A DNA stretch of 64,000 bases from positions 6,882,001-6,946,000 of the forward strand of contig NZ_CP032869.1 of NCBI RefSeq assembly GCF_003576455.2, read 5' to 3'. Numbering within the stretch: the first letter of the stretch is position 1; each line of letters starts with the position of its first letter. Source of the stretch: Mucilaginibacter celer (lineage in GTDB: Bacteria > Bacteroidota > Bacteroidia > Sphingobacteriales > Sphingobacteriaceae). Below the pieces are notes generated by a model that did no database searches, was not told where the DNA came from, and saw only the letters and a program-made list of their open reading frames with translations. Position numbers and translations under genes: made by a program. This document shows positions 18,657 through 27,196 of the stretch, piece by piece.

Positions 18657-20729
18657 ATGACTATCAAAAACAGTATAAAACTAATGCGCAGGGAGGTTTG
18701 CCTTTCGGTGGCGATAATATGTGCGGGCTTTGCCACGGCAAGTGCCCAGGGAGTGAAAGCAACAACAGTTACCACGGTTGATAATAAAGCTTCTAATACT
18801 TTATATGTGAGCAACCGTGCGCCACTGCAAAAACAATATTTTACAAAATTGCCTACCGGGAGCATCAAAGCCGGCGGCTGGATGAAAAAGATGCTGGAGC
18901 TGCAACGCGATGGCTTAACCGGCAACCTGGGCGAGATCAGCGTGTGGCTTTCAAAAACCAACAATGCCTGGTTAAACAAAGAAGGCAAAGGCGAATACGG
19001 TTGGGAAGAATTACCTTACTGGCTGAAGGGCTATGCAGATATCGCTTATACTTTAGGTGATAAAAAAATGATTGCCGAAACCAAGTTCTGGATAGACGCG
19101 GTGCTGAATAATCAAAGGGATAACGGCGATTTCGGTCCGGCGGTTGAGCATAATGGTAACCGCGATTTGTGGACCAATATGCCGATGCTGTGGTGCCTGC
19201 AATCGTACTACGAGTACAGCAAAGATCCGCGCGTGATCCCTTTCATGACCAAATACTTCAAATACGAATTAGCCACTCCGGATAACAAATTTTTGGAAGA
19301 TTACTGGGAGAACAGCCGCGGCGGCGATAACATACTGAGCGTGTACTGGCTGTATAACCGCACAGGCGACAAGTTTTTACTTGACCTTGCCACCAAGCTT
19401 GACAAAAACACTGCCGACTGGCGCCAGGCCAATAACCTGCCCAACTGGCACAATGTTAACGTAGCCCAATGTTTCCGCGAACCTGCAACGTACTACCTGC
19501 AAAGCCACGATAAAAAAGATCTGGACGCTACGTATCACGATTTTAAACTGATCCGTGATATTTACGGCCAGGTACCGGGGGGTATGTTTGGTGCCGACGA
19601 AAATGCACGTAAAGGATATGATGACCCACGCCAGGCAGTTGAAACCTGCGGCCTCGTTGAGCAAATGACATCCGACCAGATGCTATTAGGCGCAACCGGA
19701 GACCGCTTCTGGGCCGAAAACTGCGAAGATGTGGCTTTCAATACCTTCCCGGCGGCTTTTATGCCTGATTACCGCGCGTTGCGTTACCTTACCGCGCCTA
19801 ACATGATTGTTAGCGATGGTAAAAACCACCATCCCGGTATTGCTAACGAAGGCCCGTTTTTAATGATGAATCCTTTTGGTAGCCGTTGCTGCCAGCATAA
19901 CCACTCGGCCGGCTGGGTTTATTATGTAGAGAACAGCTGGATGGCTACGCCGGATAACGGTATAGCTGCCCTGCTTTACACCGAAGGTAAGGTGAGCGCC
20001 AAAGTTGGTAAAGGCACCGAAGTGAGCATTACCGAAACCAGCCACTATCCATTCCAGGATCAGATCAGCTTTACAGTTAATACACCAAAAACGGTTGATT
20101 TCCCGCTTTATCTCCGCATCCCGGCCTGGTGTAAAGACGCTTCGGTTAAGGTGAATGGTGTTGCCGTTAATGTGAATACTTCAACAGGCGATTACATCCG
20201 CGTAGCTAAAAATTGGAAAAATGGCGATAAGGTAACCCTGCAATTGCCAATGCAATTAAAAGTACAGGAGTGGGCTAAAAACAAAAACAGCGTGAGCGTT
20301 AGCTATGGTCCGCTTACTTATTCGCTTAAAATTAAAGAGGAATATACCAAAGGCGATAATCTGAAAGATGCGCAGGGCGATTCGCACTGGCAGCCAACTG
20401 CCGATCCTTCGAAATGGCCATCGTTTAATATTTACGCGGCATCGCCATGGAACTATGGTTTGCTGATAGATGAGCAACACCCCGAAAAATCATTAGAAGT
20501 TGTTCACCGTGCATGGCCGAAGGATAATAATCCGTTCACCAATGCTACCGCACCTATCGAACTAAAAGCTAAAGGCAAACAGCTCCCTGGCTGGAAAGTT
20601 GATGAAACCGGACTATGCGGCGTGCTGCCACAAAGCCCGGTAAAAACCGAAGAGCCAGCTAAAGAGCTAACATTAGTGCCAATGGGCGGTGCGAGGTTAA
20701 GGATCTCGGCTTTCCCGGTTGCTGAATAA
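18657..20729 (+). CDS. GH127-like enzyme (DUF1680), probable beta-L-arabinofuranosidase
   Basis: The protein has an N-terminal signal segment and an alpha/alpha-barrel region of the DUF1680/GH127 type (GWEELPYWLKGYADIAY, DLWTNMPMLWCLQSYYEY). A C-terminal beta-sandwich follows (PLYLRIPAWCKDASVKVNG). The unusual metal-thiolate site of the family seems intact: Glu329 and Cys331 in VETCGLVEQM, and Cys411-Cys412 in GSRCCQHN, matching the Glu/Cys/Cys-Cys zinc ligands known from GH127, where one Cys is the nucleophile. Known members release beta-L-arabinofuranose; related families (GH137, GH142, GH146) are similar. It is 12 bp after the GH2 gene, clearly the same operon. Confidence 0.85.
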   Translation: MTIKNSIKLMRREVCLSVAIICAGFATASAQGVKATTVTTVDNKASNTLYVSNRAPLQKQYFTKLPTGSIKAGGWMKKMLELQRDGLTGNLGEISVWLSKTNNAWLNKEGKGEYGWEELPYWLKGYADIAYTLGDKKMIAETKFWIDAVLNNQRDNGDFGPAVEHNGNRDLWTNMPMLWCLQSYYEYSKDPRVIPFMTKYFKYELATPDNKFLEDYWENSRGGDNILSVYWLYNRTGDKFLLDLATKLDKNTADWRQANNLPNWHNVNVAQCFREPATYYLQSHDKKDLDATYHDFKLIRDIYGQVPGGMFGADENARKGYDDPRQAVETCGLVEQMTSDQMLLGATGDRFWAENCEDVAFNTFPAAFMPDYRALRYLTAPNMIVSDGKNHHPGIANEGPFLMMNPFGSRCCQHNHSAGWVYYVENSWMATPDNGIAALLYTEGKVSAKVGKGTEVSITETSHYPFQDQISFTVNTPKTVDFPLYLRIPAWCKDASVKVNGVAVNVNTSTGDYIRVAKNWKNGDKVTLQLPMQLKVQEWAKNKNSVSVSYGPLTYSLKIKEEYTKGDNLKDAQGDSHWQPTADPSKWPSFNIYAASPWNYGLLIDEQHPEKSLEVVHRAWPKDNNPFTNATAPIELKAKGKQLPGWKVDETGLCGVLPQSPVKTEEPAKELTLVPMGGARLRISAFPVAE

Positions 20730-20800
20730 CAAATGCAAATTGCTGTAGCTTTTCACCGGGTAAGGCAAATAAGCGGATAAAAAATAAACTATAATTGGTT

Positions 20801-21949
20801 ATGCGGCAGGTATTCATTTGGTTAATGGGTGTGTTTGCCCCGGTGATGGTTCCGGGGCGACACGATGCCGTTAAGGATATCGTGCCAGCCAAAACCATAG
20901 TTTGGGATCAATCCACCTTAAAACAGGTGAGCGAAAAAGGCGGCAATTATGCCCGCATGGTTCAGTTAAAAGATAAAAGCCTGCTCTGTGTTTACGAAAG
21001 CCGGGAAGGCTCGGTGAGTACCAAAAGTAGCGATGGCGGCAAAACCTGGAGCAAACCCATTATAATTGCCGCATCGGGCAATGGCGTTAACATGGCCGTG
21101 CCGGATGTATTGGAGCTTAAAGATGGTTCGATACTGGCATCTTACAATCCTCGTCCGCATAAGGTTAACGGCGCATGGGATGAAGCCAAACACTTCGGCA
21201 TCTGCACAAAAAAAAGCTACGACGGCGGTAAAACATGGAAAGATGAAAGGCTGATTTATGAGGCCGCCAGCAGTTTTGATGATGGTTGCTGGGAGCCTTC
21301 ACAAATTCAATTGCCATCGGGCGAGATCCAGTTGTTCTTCTCTAACGAGGGTATCTACACCAAATCAAATGAACAAAATATTTCCATACTCAGATCGAAG
21401 GATAACGGCCTTACCTGGACTAAGCAGCCGCAGATCGTTTCCTTCAGGCCGGGACATCGGGATGGAATGCCGATAGCTATCCTCCTGAAAGGTAAAAACG
21501 AGATCGCGTTTTCCATCGAGGATAATGCAGGCACTACTTTTAAGCCATCTATCATCCGTAACAGCATCACCCAAAACTGGCAAAAAACAGTTGGGGCCGA
21601 TGATACTGAACGGAGTTATGCCCTTACCCCGAGACTGCCGGATACCGTTTATGCAGGCGCACCGTTTTTAAGGCAACTGCATAGCGGCGAAACTATACTA
21701 TCATACCAAAGCACATTAAACCGTAATCATAACTGGGAGCAAGCCCGCATGCAGGTAGCGGTAGGTAATGGCGAAGCACGCGATTTTGTGACGGTGCCCG
21801 ATCCGTTTGCTGTTCCGTTGGATAAGCAGGGGCTTTGGAACTCGATATGTGTGTTGAATGATGATACGATCATTGCGCTTACGTCAACCAATGCGTATGG
21901 TGGGAATACGGCTATTTGGATGATTAAGGGAAGGTTGGTGAAGAAATAA
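20801..21949 (+). CDS. BNR/Asp-box beta-propeller glycosidase (sialidase fold; GH93-like possible)
   Basis: The ATG at 20801 is preferred over an in-frame TTG six bases upstream. Three Asp boxes are visible (SSDGGKTW, SYDGGKTW, SKDNGLTW), which mark sialidase-fold propellers. WEPSQIQLPSGEIQLFF and RDGMPIAILL look like active-site strands. Genes of this type are often called exo-alpha-sialidase. In an arabinan-type locus the same fold occurs in GH93 exo-arabinanases, and the conserved Glu in WEPS and in SIED would fit a two-carboxylate mechanism. The choice between them is open. Confidence 0.7.
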   Translation: MRQVFIWLMGVFAPVMVPGRHDAVKDIVPAKTIVWDQSTLKQVSEKGGNYARMVQLKDKSLLCVYESREGSVSTKSSDGGKTWSKPIIIAASGNGVNMAVPDVLELKDGSILASYNPRPHKVNGAWDEAKHFGICTKKSYDGGKTWKDERLIYEAASSFDDGCWEPSQIQLPSGEIQLFFSNEGIYTKSNEQNISILRSKDNGLTWTKQPQIVSFRPGHRDGMPIAILLKGKNEIAFSIEDNAGTTFKPSIIRNSITQNWQKTVGADDTERSYALTPRLPDTVYAGAPFLRQLHSGETILSYQSTLNRNHNWEQARMQVAVGNGEARDFVTVPDPFAVPLDKQGLWNSICVLNDDTIIALTSTNAYGGNTAIWMIKGRLVKK

Positions 21950-22018
21950 ATAATTGCTCTATATCGCTGCCTGGCTCAGTTTATAGTTGTTAGGAAGACG
22001 AGAAATGAGGGCGGGATT

Positions 22019-22147
22019 GTGCGATTCCCTCCCCTGGGAGGGTGTAGGGAGGGGTTTCAACGCCATGCATGTTTGTTAGCATGGTGCAGAACCCCTCCCT
22101 GCCACAACACAATCCACCGCGCCCCTCCCCAAGGAGGGAATTAAAAA
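22019..22147. repeat. CCCTCCCC...GGAGGG palindromic repeat (copy 1)
   Basis: The element opens with TTCCCTCCCCTGGGAGGG and closes with CTCCCCAAGGAGGGAATTAA, with a centre containing CGCCATGCATG. A copy of nearly identical sequence is at 31214-31346, and a related CCCCTCTTGAGAGGGG version is at 49566-49678. It fills most of the gap between the propeller gene and the GH5-like gene. No coding signal was seen. Confidence 0.85.
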
Positions 22148-22236
22148 GCCTTCGCAACAGCTATGGGCTGGAGCCGAGCGGCTGTGTCGAGCAGGGGGGC
22201 AAACAAAACATTAATTAAACTATTAAACACAAATAC

Positions 22237-23313
22237 ATGCAAACAAAACTAAAAGTATTGGCCCTGGCTTTAGCGATGCCGTTGGGGATGAGGGTAATGG
22301 CGCAGCAGAAAGCCCCGGCAGCAGCGCAGGTATGGTCTGAGCAGAAAGCAAAAAATTGGTATGCCCAGCAGCAATGGCTGGTAGGTGCTGATTTTATACC
22401 GAGCACCGCCATTAACCAGTTAGAAATGTGGCAGGCCGATACCTTCGATCCTAAAACTATCGATAAAGAATTAGGCTATGCGCAGGGAATAGGCATGAAT
22501 GTAATGCGTGTGTTTTTGCACCACTTAGCCTGGGAGCAGGACCCTGAAGGTTTCAAAAAACGCATGGATCAATACCTGACCATCTCGAGCAAGCACGGCG
22601 TAAAAACCATGTTTGTGTTTTTTGACGATTGCTGGAACAAAGTACCTAAAATTGGCAAACAGCCTGAGCCAAAACCGGGTATCCACAATTCGGGTTGGAT
22701 GCAGGATCCTGGTCAGCCGGCTTCTGATAATGCGGCTAACTCGCCGGTGCTTGAAAAATATGTGAAAGATGTATTGAAACGTTTTGCTAATGATAAACGC
22801 GTTTTACTTTGGGATTTGTATAACGAGCCGGGCAACTCGGATAAAGGCAACCGCTCGTTACCGTTGCTGAAAAGCGTGTTTAAATGGGCAAGGCAGGTAA
22901 ATCCAAGTCAGCCGATAAGCGCGGGTGTTTGGCGCTGGGATCTGGAAGAGTTGAATAAATTCCAGATAGCTAATTCGGATATCGTTACCTATCATGATTA
23001 CACTCCCGAAAACGAGCACCTGAAAACCGTGCAGTTCCTGAAAATGAATGGCCGACCGCTGATCTGTACGGAATATATGGCGCGTCCGCGTAACAGCCTG
23101 TTCAGCACCGTGTTGCCAATGCTTAAAAAAGAGAATGTAGGCGCTATAAACTGGGGCTTTGTAAGCGGTAAAACCAATACCATCTACGCCTGGGATACCC
23201 CGATACCGGACGGCAGCGAGCCTAAAGTGTGGTTCCATGATATTTTCCGCAAGGACGGAACCGCTTATATCCCTGAAGAAACGAATTTGATCAAAAAGCT
23301 TACCGGGAGGTAG
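22237..23313 (+). CDS. GH5-like (clan GH-A) secreted glycoside hydrolase
   Basis: The signal peptide ends ...VMAQQ. The sequence is a single TIM barrel typical of cellulase-fold (clan A) enzymes. Strand signatures GMNVMRVFLHHLAWEQDP and KTMFVFFDDCW precede the acid/base Glu197 in LYNEPGN and the nucleophile Glu279 in CTEYMAR. The length of 358 residues leaves no room for extra binding modules. Similar Bacteroidota proteins are variously named cellulase-family or xylanase, so substrate is not assigned. The repeat in front separates it from the GH2-GH127 genes, so it may have its own promoter. Confidence 0.8.
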   Translation: MQTKLKVLALALAMPLGMRVMAQQKAPAAAQVWSEQKAKNWYAQQQWLVGADFIPSTAINQLEMWQADTFDPKTIDKELGYAQGIGMNVMRVFLHHLAWEQDPEGFKKRMDQYLTISSKHGVKTMFVFFDDCWNKVPKIGKQPEPKPGIHNSGWMQDPGQPASDNAANSPVLEKYVKDVLKRFANDKRVLLWDLYNEPGNSDKGNRSLPLLKSVFKWARQVNPSQPISAGVWRWDLEELNKFQIANSDIVTYHDYTPENEHLKTVQFLKMNGRPLICTEYMARPRNSLFSTVLPMLKKENVGAINWGFVSGKTNTIYAWDTPIPDGSEPKVWFHDIFRKDGTAYIPEETNLIKKLTGR

Positions 23314-23420
23314 GGGGTTAGATATGCAGATGTGCAGATTTTAGATGTGCAGATGCATGGAAATTTGCTAAGCAAGACTTACGAAGTTTTTAAAACTTCG
23401 TAAGTCTGATTTACCCATCA

Positions 23421-23502
23421 CGTCATTGCGAGGAACGAAGCAATCGCACGGAAGCAAATCCGCCCAGTATAGTTCGCGATTGCTTCGTTCCTCGCAATGA
23501 CG
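23421..23502. repeat. CGTCATTGCGAGGAACGAAG palindromic repeat (copy 1)
   Basis: The left end CGTCATTGCGAGGAACGAAG and right end CTTCGTTCCTCGCAATGACG are perfect inverted copies around a variable centre. The right end is followed by ATGGTTTA. The second copy at 38357-38451 has the same flank and also sits about 20-30 bp before a start codon. Confidence 0.9.
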
Positions 23503-23531
23503 ATGGTTTATTCTTCTTAACCAACTACGCT

Positions 23532-24542
23532 ATGAAAATATTACTCCCCTACCTGATGCTGGGTTTCCTCAGCACGCTTAGCGCCTGCAGCAGCCATGCC
23601 CAACAAGCCAAACCTGTTAAAACAACGCCAACCTACACTGGTCTCATCCATGTTGTGCTTGACCGAGATTTTCCCGATCCAACGGTGATTCGCTATAATG
23701 GTAAATACTACGCCTACGCCACCCAATCGCCGGGGGCAGATGGGAGGATGATGAATATCCAGGTAGCCTGGTCAACTGATCATGAGCATTGGGTACACGC
23801 GGGTGATGCCTTGCCGCAGAAACCGACCTGGGCATCAAATACTCAAAACTTTTGGGCGCCGGATGTTTTCTTTGATGCCAAACTGAACAAATTTGTGATG
23901 TTCTACTCTGCCGATCCTAATGAGCTTACCGGGAAATGGATGGGTATTGCCTATGCCGATAATCCGCTTGGTCCGTTTACCGATAGGGGAACTCCTTTTA
24001 TGAAAGGCCCAAGCTTTCATTGCATCGATCCAAAAGCTTTTGTCGATCCTAAAACAGGTAAGCATTTCCTGTATTGGGGATCAGACTTTCAACCTTTGAG
24101 GGTGCAGGAGATGAAAGATGACTGGTCGGATTTTAAAGAAGGTTCGCAGGCGGTGGTAGCTGTTGAGGCCAGAAAAGACCAGAACTATAGTAACCTGATT
24201 GAAGGTTCGTGGCTGGATTATGATAACGGCACTTATTACCTTTATTATTCGGGTGATAACTGCTGTGGTGACAACTCCAATTACGCGGTAATGATAGCCA
24301 AAGCAACCAGCCCGGAAGGGCCGTTCACTCGTTTGGGCGAGGCAGACAAAACTTTGAACAGCGCTATTTTGATCAAGGATGCAACTTATACCGCCCCTGG
24401 TCATAACTCCATCTTTACAGATGAAAAAGGGAACAGGTTTATAGCTTACCATGCTATTGAAATTGCCCATAAGCAAAAGGGCAGGGTAATGTGCATCAGT
24501 CCGATAAAATATCAAAACGGCTGGCCGGTAGTAACTAAATAA
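23532..24542 (+). CDS. GH43-family glycosidase (arabinosidase/xylosidase type)
   Basis: The N-terminus MKILLPYLMLGFLSTLSACSSHAQ fits a signal peptide or lipoprotein signal. It is a single five-bladed propeller of 336 residues. The catalytic triad can be placed: general base Asp49 in DFPDPTVIR, pKa-modulating Asp166 in CIDPKAFVDP, and general acid Glu224 in IEGSWL. GH43 members attack alpha-L-arabinofuranosyl or beta-xylosyl linkages with inversion. Together with GH127 this supports an arabinose-rich substrate. It is 12 bp from the next gene. Confidence 0.88.
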   Translation: MKILLPYLMLGFLSTLSACSSHAQQAKPVKTTPTYTGLIHVVLDRDFPDPTVIRYNGKYYAYATQSPGADGRMMNIQVAWSTDHEHWVHAGDALPQKPTWASNTQNFWAPDVFFDAKLNKFVMFYSADPNELTGKWMGIAYADNPLGPFTDRGTPFMKGPSFHCIDPKAFVDPKTGKHFLYWGSDFQPLRVQEMKDDWSDFKEGSQAVVAVEARKDQNYSNLIEGSWLDYDNGTYYLYYSGDNCCGDNSNYAVMIAKATSPEGPFTRLGEADKTLNSAILIKDATYTAPGHNSIFTDEKGNRFIAYHAIEIAHKQKGRVMCISPIKYQNGWPVVTK

Positions 24543-24554
24543 AAAGAAGAGATT

Positions 24555-26627
24555 ATGAGGGTAAAATATCTGGTTTTAAGTTTAGCGGCAACGCTGTGTT
24601 TTTTCGAAGTGAGGGCACAGGTTCCGGGCAAGCCGGCGGCAGGTGTTGTGGTGAAGCAAGAAAAAGCTGGCCTGGTGTCGGTAGTCTGGCCTGTGGATAA
24701 TAGCAATTCGGGCAGGCTTGTGCTTAATTTGAAAAATGGCGAACCGTTGTTCAATAGCATTGCGTTAGGCAATAAAGGCAAATACAATAAGGTAATTGAA
24801 AACGTTGATCCGCAGTTTGTACTTACCGAAGGCAAACGCGATCTGATCTCTCAAAATGGCTGGAATATTTTCTTTGATAAAGTGCCGCTTAAGCCGCATC
24901 AGTCCTATAAAGTTGGTTTTAATAAAAAAGGGATAGCGGTTAGCAGCGCGGGGACGCGCACCATTATTAAAATAGGCGGGATTGAAGCCCCCAATTTTAA
25001 AGGTGACCTGGAGATAACCCTTTTTAACGGACAGCCGCTATTTAATGTAGCTGCTGTAATATCAACACGGGTAGATTCGACGGCTATTTTGTATGATGCA
25101 GGTTTGGTGGCGAAGTCTCAGCCGGTAAAAAGCATCAGCTACAGCGATGTTTATGAAAAGCTTAAAACCGATGACGGTTCTGCTGATACCGCTAAAAATC
25201 TGGCGGTTAAATACCGTACTATCATCGGTATTAATGGCAACAATAGCATCGCGGTTTTCCCTGCACCGCATCAGTATTTTTATCCCTTGGATGAGGCATT
25301 CAACCTTAAATTTGTTTGGTACGGTAATAATTACCGCAACCTGTTGCCCGGATACGGCCTCGGCATCAGGCAGGAATTACAGGGCGATAAACGCTTTGTG
25401 CCCTGGTTCAACGCGCCTCCGGGAACTAAACAGCGCCTCAACTTCTTCTGCCTGTTGGGTACCAATGGAGCCGAAGCTTTACTGGATAATGTAAAGCAAT
25501 TCACCCATAACGATAGCTATAAACCTTTGCCGGGTTACAAAACATTGGCCAGCCATTTCCACAATGAGTTTATCATGAGCGTGGTGCTGGCCGGTAAACC
25601 TGTACCCGATAGCCCATCGTTTGTAAAAGTATTTAAAAGGCACGGGGTTGATATCGTTCACCTGGCCGAGTTTCATTACACCGCACATCCTAAAGGACCG
25701 GACGAGCAGCGGCTTAAGGAGTTAAAAGCTTTGTTTGATCAGTGCAGCAGGCTATCTGACAATAAATTTTTATTGTTACCAGGCGAGGAACCTAACGAAT
25801 TTTTCGGCGGCCACTGGCTGGCATTTTTTCCGAAGCCGGTTTATTGGATTATGTCGCGCAAGGAGGGTATACCGTTTATAAGTACCGATACCAAACATGG
25901 TAAAGTTTATCACATTGGTGATAAAACCGATATGCTGAACCTGCTGAAAGCCGAGAACGGCCTGGCCTGGACCGCACATGCCCGTACCAAGGGCTCAACC
26001 GGGTTTCCGGATGCATATAAAAAAGAAGATTTTTTCCTGTCGGAAAGGTTTTTAGGCGCAGCATGGAAAGCTTTACCTGCCGATCTGTCGCAACCGCGTT
26101 TAGGTAAAAGGGTATTCGATCTGATGGATGATATGAACAATTGGGGGCTTAAAAAGAAATTTCTCTCCGAAGCAGACCTGTTCACTATCGAACCGGAAAA
26201 TGAAATGTACGCCCATCTTAATATCAATTACCTGAAGCTGGATAAGATCCCTAATTTTAAAAATGGCTGGCAACCGGTTTTAAATAAACTGGAGCAAGGC
26301 CAATTCTTCTCTACAACCGGGGAGGTATTGATCGAAGATTTCAAGGTGAACGGCCATTCATCAGGCGAAACTATAGCGTTACCTGCCGATGGTAAATGCG
26401 CCATCAATTTTCAAACCAGCTGGACATTCCCGCTTAATTTTGCTGAGATTGTTTCCGGCGATGGTAAACAGGTTTATCGTGAACGTATTGATCTGACTTC
26501 TACGCAGGCATTCGGCGCAAAAAGTTTTAGTAAAGTGTTGGATATGAGATGGCGAAAATGGGTGAGGCTGGAAGTTTGGGATGCCGCGGTGGATGGGGCT
26601 TATACGCAGACGGTTTGGTTTAAATAA
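24555..26627 (+). CDS. PHP-superfamily-like metallohydrolase, secreted, function unknown
   Basis: A signal peptide (LATLCFFEVRAQ) is followed by about 320 residues of beta-rich sequence, then a region with metal-ligand motifs in PHP order: LASHFHNEF (about residue 335), IVHLAEFHYTAHP, LLPGEEPNEFFGGHW and LAWTAHARTKGS. The GEE...GHW pair resembles CehA/McbA-type PHP hydrolases, which cleave phosphate or carbamate esters. About 150 further beta-rich residues close the protein. I do not recognise a named family. Its place 12 bp after the GH43 gene suggests it removes a substituent or cleaves an unusual linkage in the same glycan; this is inference. Confidence 0.6.
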   Translation: MRVKYLVLSLAATLCFFEVRAQVPGKPAAGVVVKQEKAGLVSVVWPVDNSNSGRLVLNLKNGEPLFNSIALGNKGKYNKVIENVDPQFVLTEGKRDLISQNGWNIFFDKVPLKPHQSYKVGFNKKGIAVSSAGTRTIIKIGGIEAPNFKGDLEITLFNGQPLFNVAAVISTRVDSTAILYDAGLVAKSQPVKSISYSDVYEKLKTDDGSADTAKNLAVKYRTIIGINGNNSIAVFPAPHQYFYPLDEAFNLKFVWYGNNYRNLLPGYGLGIRQELQGDKRFVPWFNAPPGTKQRLNFFCLLGTNGAEALLDNVKQFTHNDSYKPLPGYKTLASHFHNEFIMSVVLAGKPVPDSPSFVKVFKRHGVDIVHLAEFHYTAHPKGPDEQRLKELKALFDQCSRLSDNKFLLLPGEEPNEFFGGHWLAFFPKPVYWIMSRKEGIPFISTDTKHGKVYHIGDKTDMLNLLKAENGLAWTAHARTKGSTGFPDAYKKEDFFLSERFLGAAWKALPADLSQPRLGKRVFDLMDDMNNWGLKKKFLSEADLFTIEPENEMYAHLNINYLKLDKIPNFKNGWQPVLNKLEQGQFFSTTGEVLIEDFKVNGHSSGETIALPADGKCAINFQTSWTFPLNFAEIVSGDGKQVYRERIDLTSTQAFGAKSFSKVLDMRWRKWVRLEVWDAAVDGAYTQTVWFK

Positions 26628-26661
26628 AATCAAAATAAAGAAACGATGCCGCCTACATTCT

Positions 26662-26831
26662 GGTCGAAGTTTAGCGCAGCGTAACTTCGTCCTAAACTGT
26701 GTTAAGCTTTCAGCTTAACTTTTACAACTTTCACCAAGTTTTAGCTTTAGAAAGATATTTAATGCTGCGACTCGGAAGCAGAATGCTTCCACCACTTTAG
26801 GACGAAGTTACGCTATCGCTAAACTTCGACC
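26662..26831. repeat. Long inverted repeat, GTTTAGCG-AGCGTAAC family (copy 2)
   Basis: The arms 26662-26696 and 26796-26831 are inverted copies of about 35 bp, differing only where GCGC becomes ATCGC. Between them are smaller palindromes around GTTAAGCTTTCAGCTTAAC and GGAAGCAGAATGCTTCC. It shares its core with the element at 907-1115 and closes the PUL. No gene was seen in 26628-26893. Confidence 0.85.
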
Positions 26832-26893
26832 AGGTATAGGATTATTTTTTAATAGGATCAATCACAACTTTTTTTGTAACAAATATTTAGATA

Positions 26894-26919
26894 TTTGTCT
26901 AAATATATAAATAGACAAA
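26894..26919 (+). promoter_or_regulatory. Candidate operator of the ArsR/SdpR-type repressor
   Basis: TTTGTCTA (26894-26901) and TAGACAAA (26912-26919) are perfect inverted arms separated by 10 AT-rich bases. The dyad ends 6 bp before the repressor start codon, which fits autoregulation by an ArsR-family protein. Confidence 0.65.
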
Positions 26920-26925
26920 ATCAAA

Positions 26926-27195
26926 TTGAACGCACTATTTAAAGCCCTTAACGACCCAACCCGCCGCGAAATACTCGAGCTGTTAAAAGATAAAGACATG
27001 ACGGCCGGCGACATAGCCGACCAGTTCTCCATCTCCAAACCAAGCATCTCGCACCACCTCGATCTGTTACGGCAGGCCGGTTTAGTTGTTTCGGTAAAAG
27101 AGGGGCAGTTTATCTATTACTCTATCAATACCACCGTAATGGACGAAATGCTGAAATGGATTATGCAATTTAAATCATCACAAAAAAATAAATAA
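26926..27195 (+). CDS. ArsR-family autorepressor (SdpR-like)
   Basis: An 89-residue winged-helix repressor. LFKALNDPTRREILELLKDKDMTAGDIADQF is the ArsR fold with recognition helix SKPSISHHLDLLRQAGLV and wing SVKEGQFIYYS. It lacks the metal-binding CxC of ArsR/SmtB, which fits the SdpR branch. The start appears to be TTG, directly after the candidate operator. The next gene begins 1 bp after its stop, as in SdpR-SdpI operons, where the membrane partner sequesters the repressor. Confidence 0.85.
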   Translation: MNALFKALNDPTRREILELLKDKDMTAGDIADQFSISKPSISHHLDLLRQAGLVVSVKEGQFIYYSINTTVMDEMLKWIMQFKSSQKNK

Positions 27196-27196
27196 A

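Noticed and set aside
20801..21949. Firm naming as exo-alpha-sialidase
   Set aside because: Asp boxes show only the fold. I could not identify the sialidase arginine triad, and the locus has no sialic acid genes.
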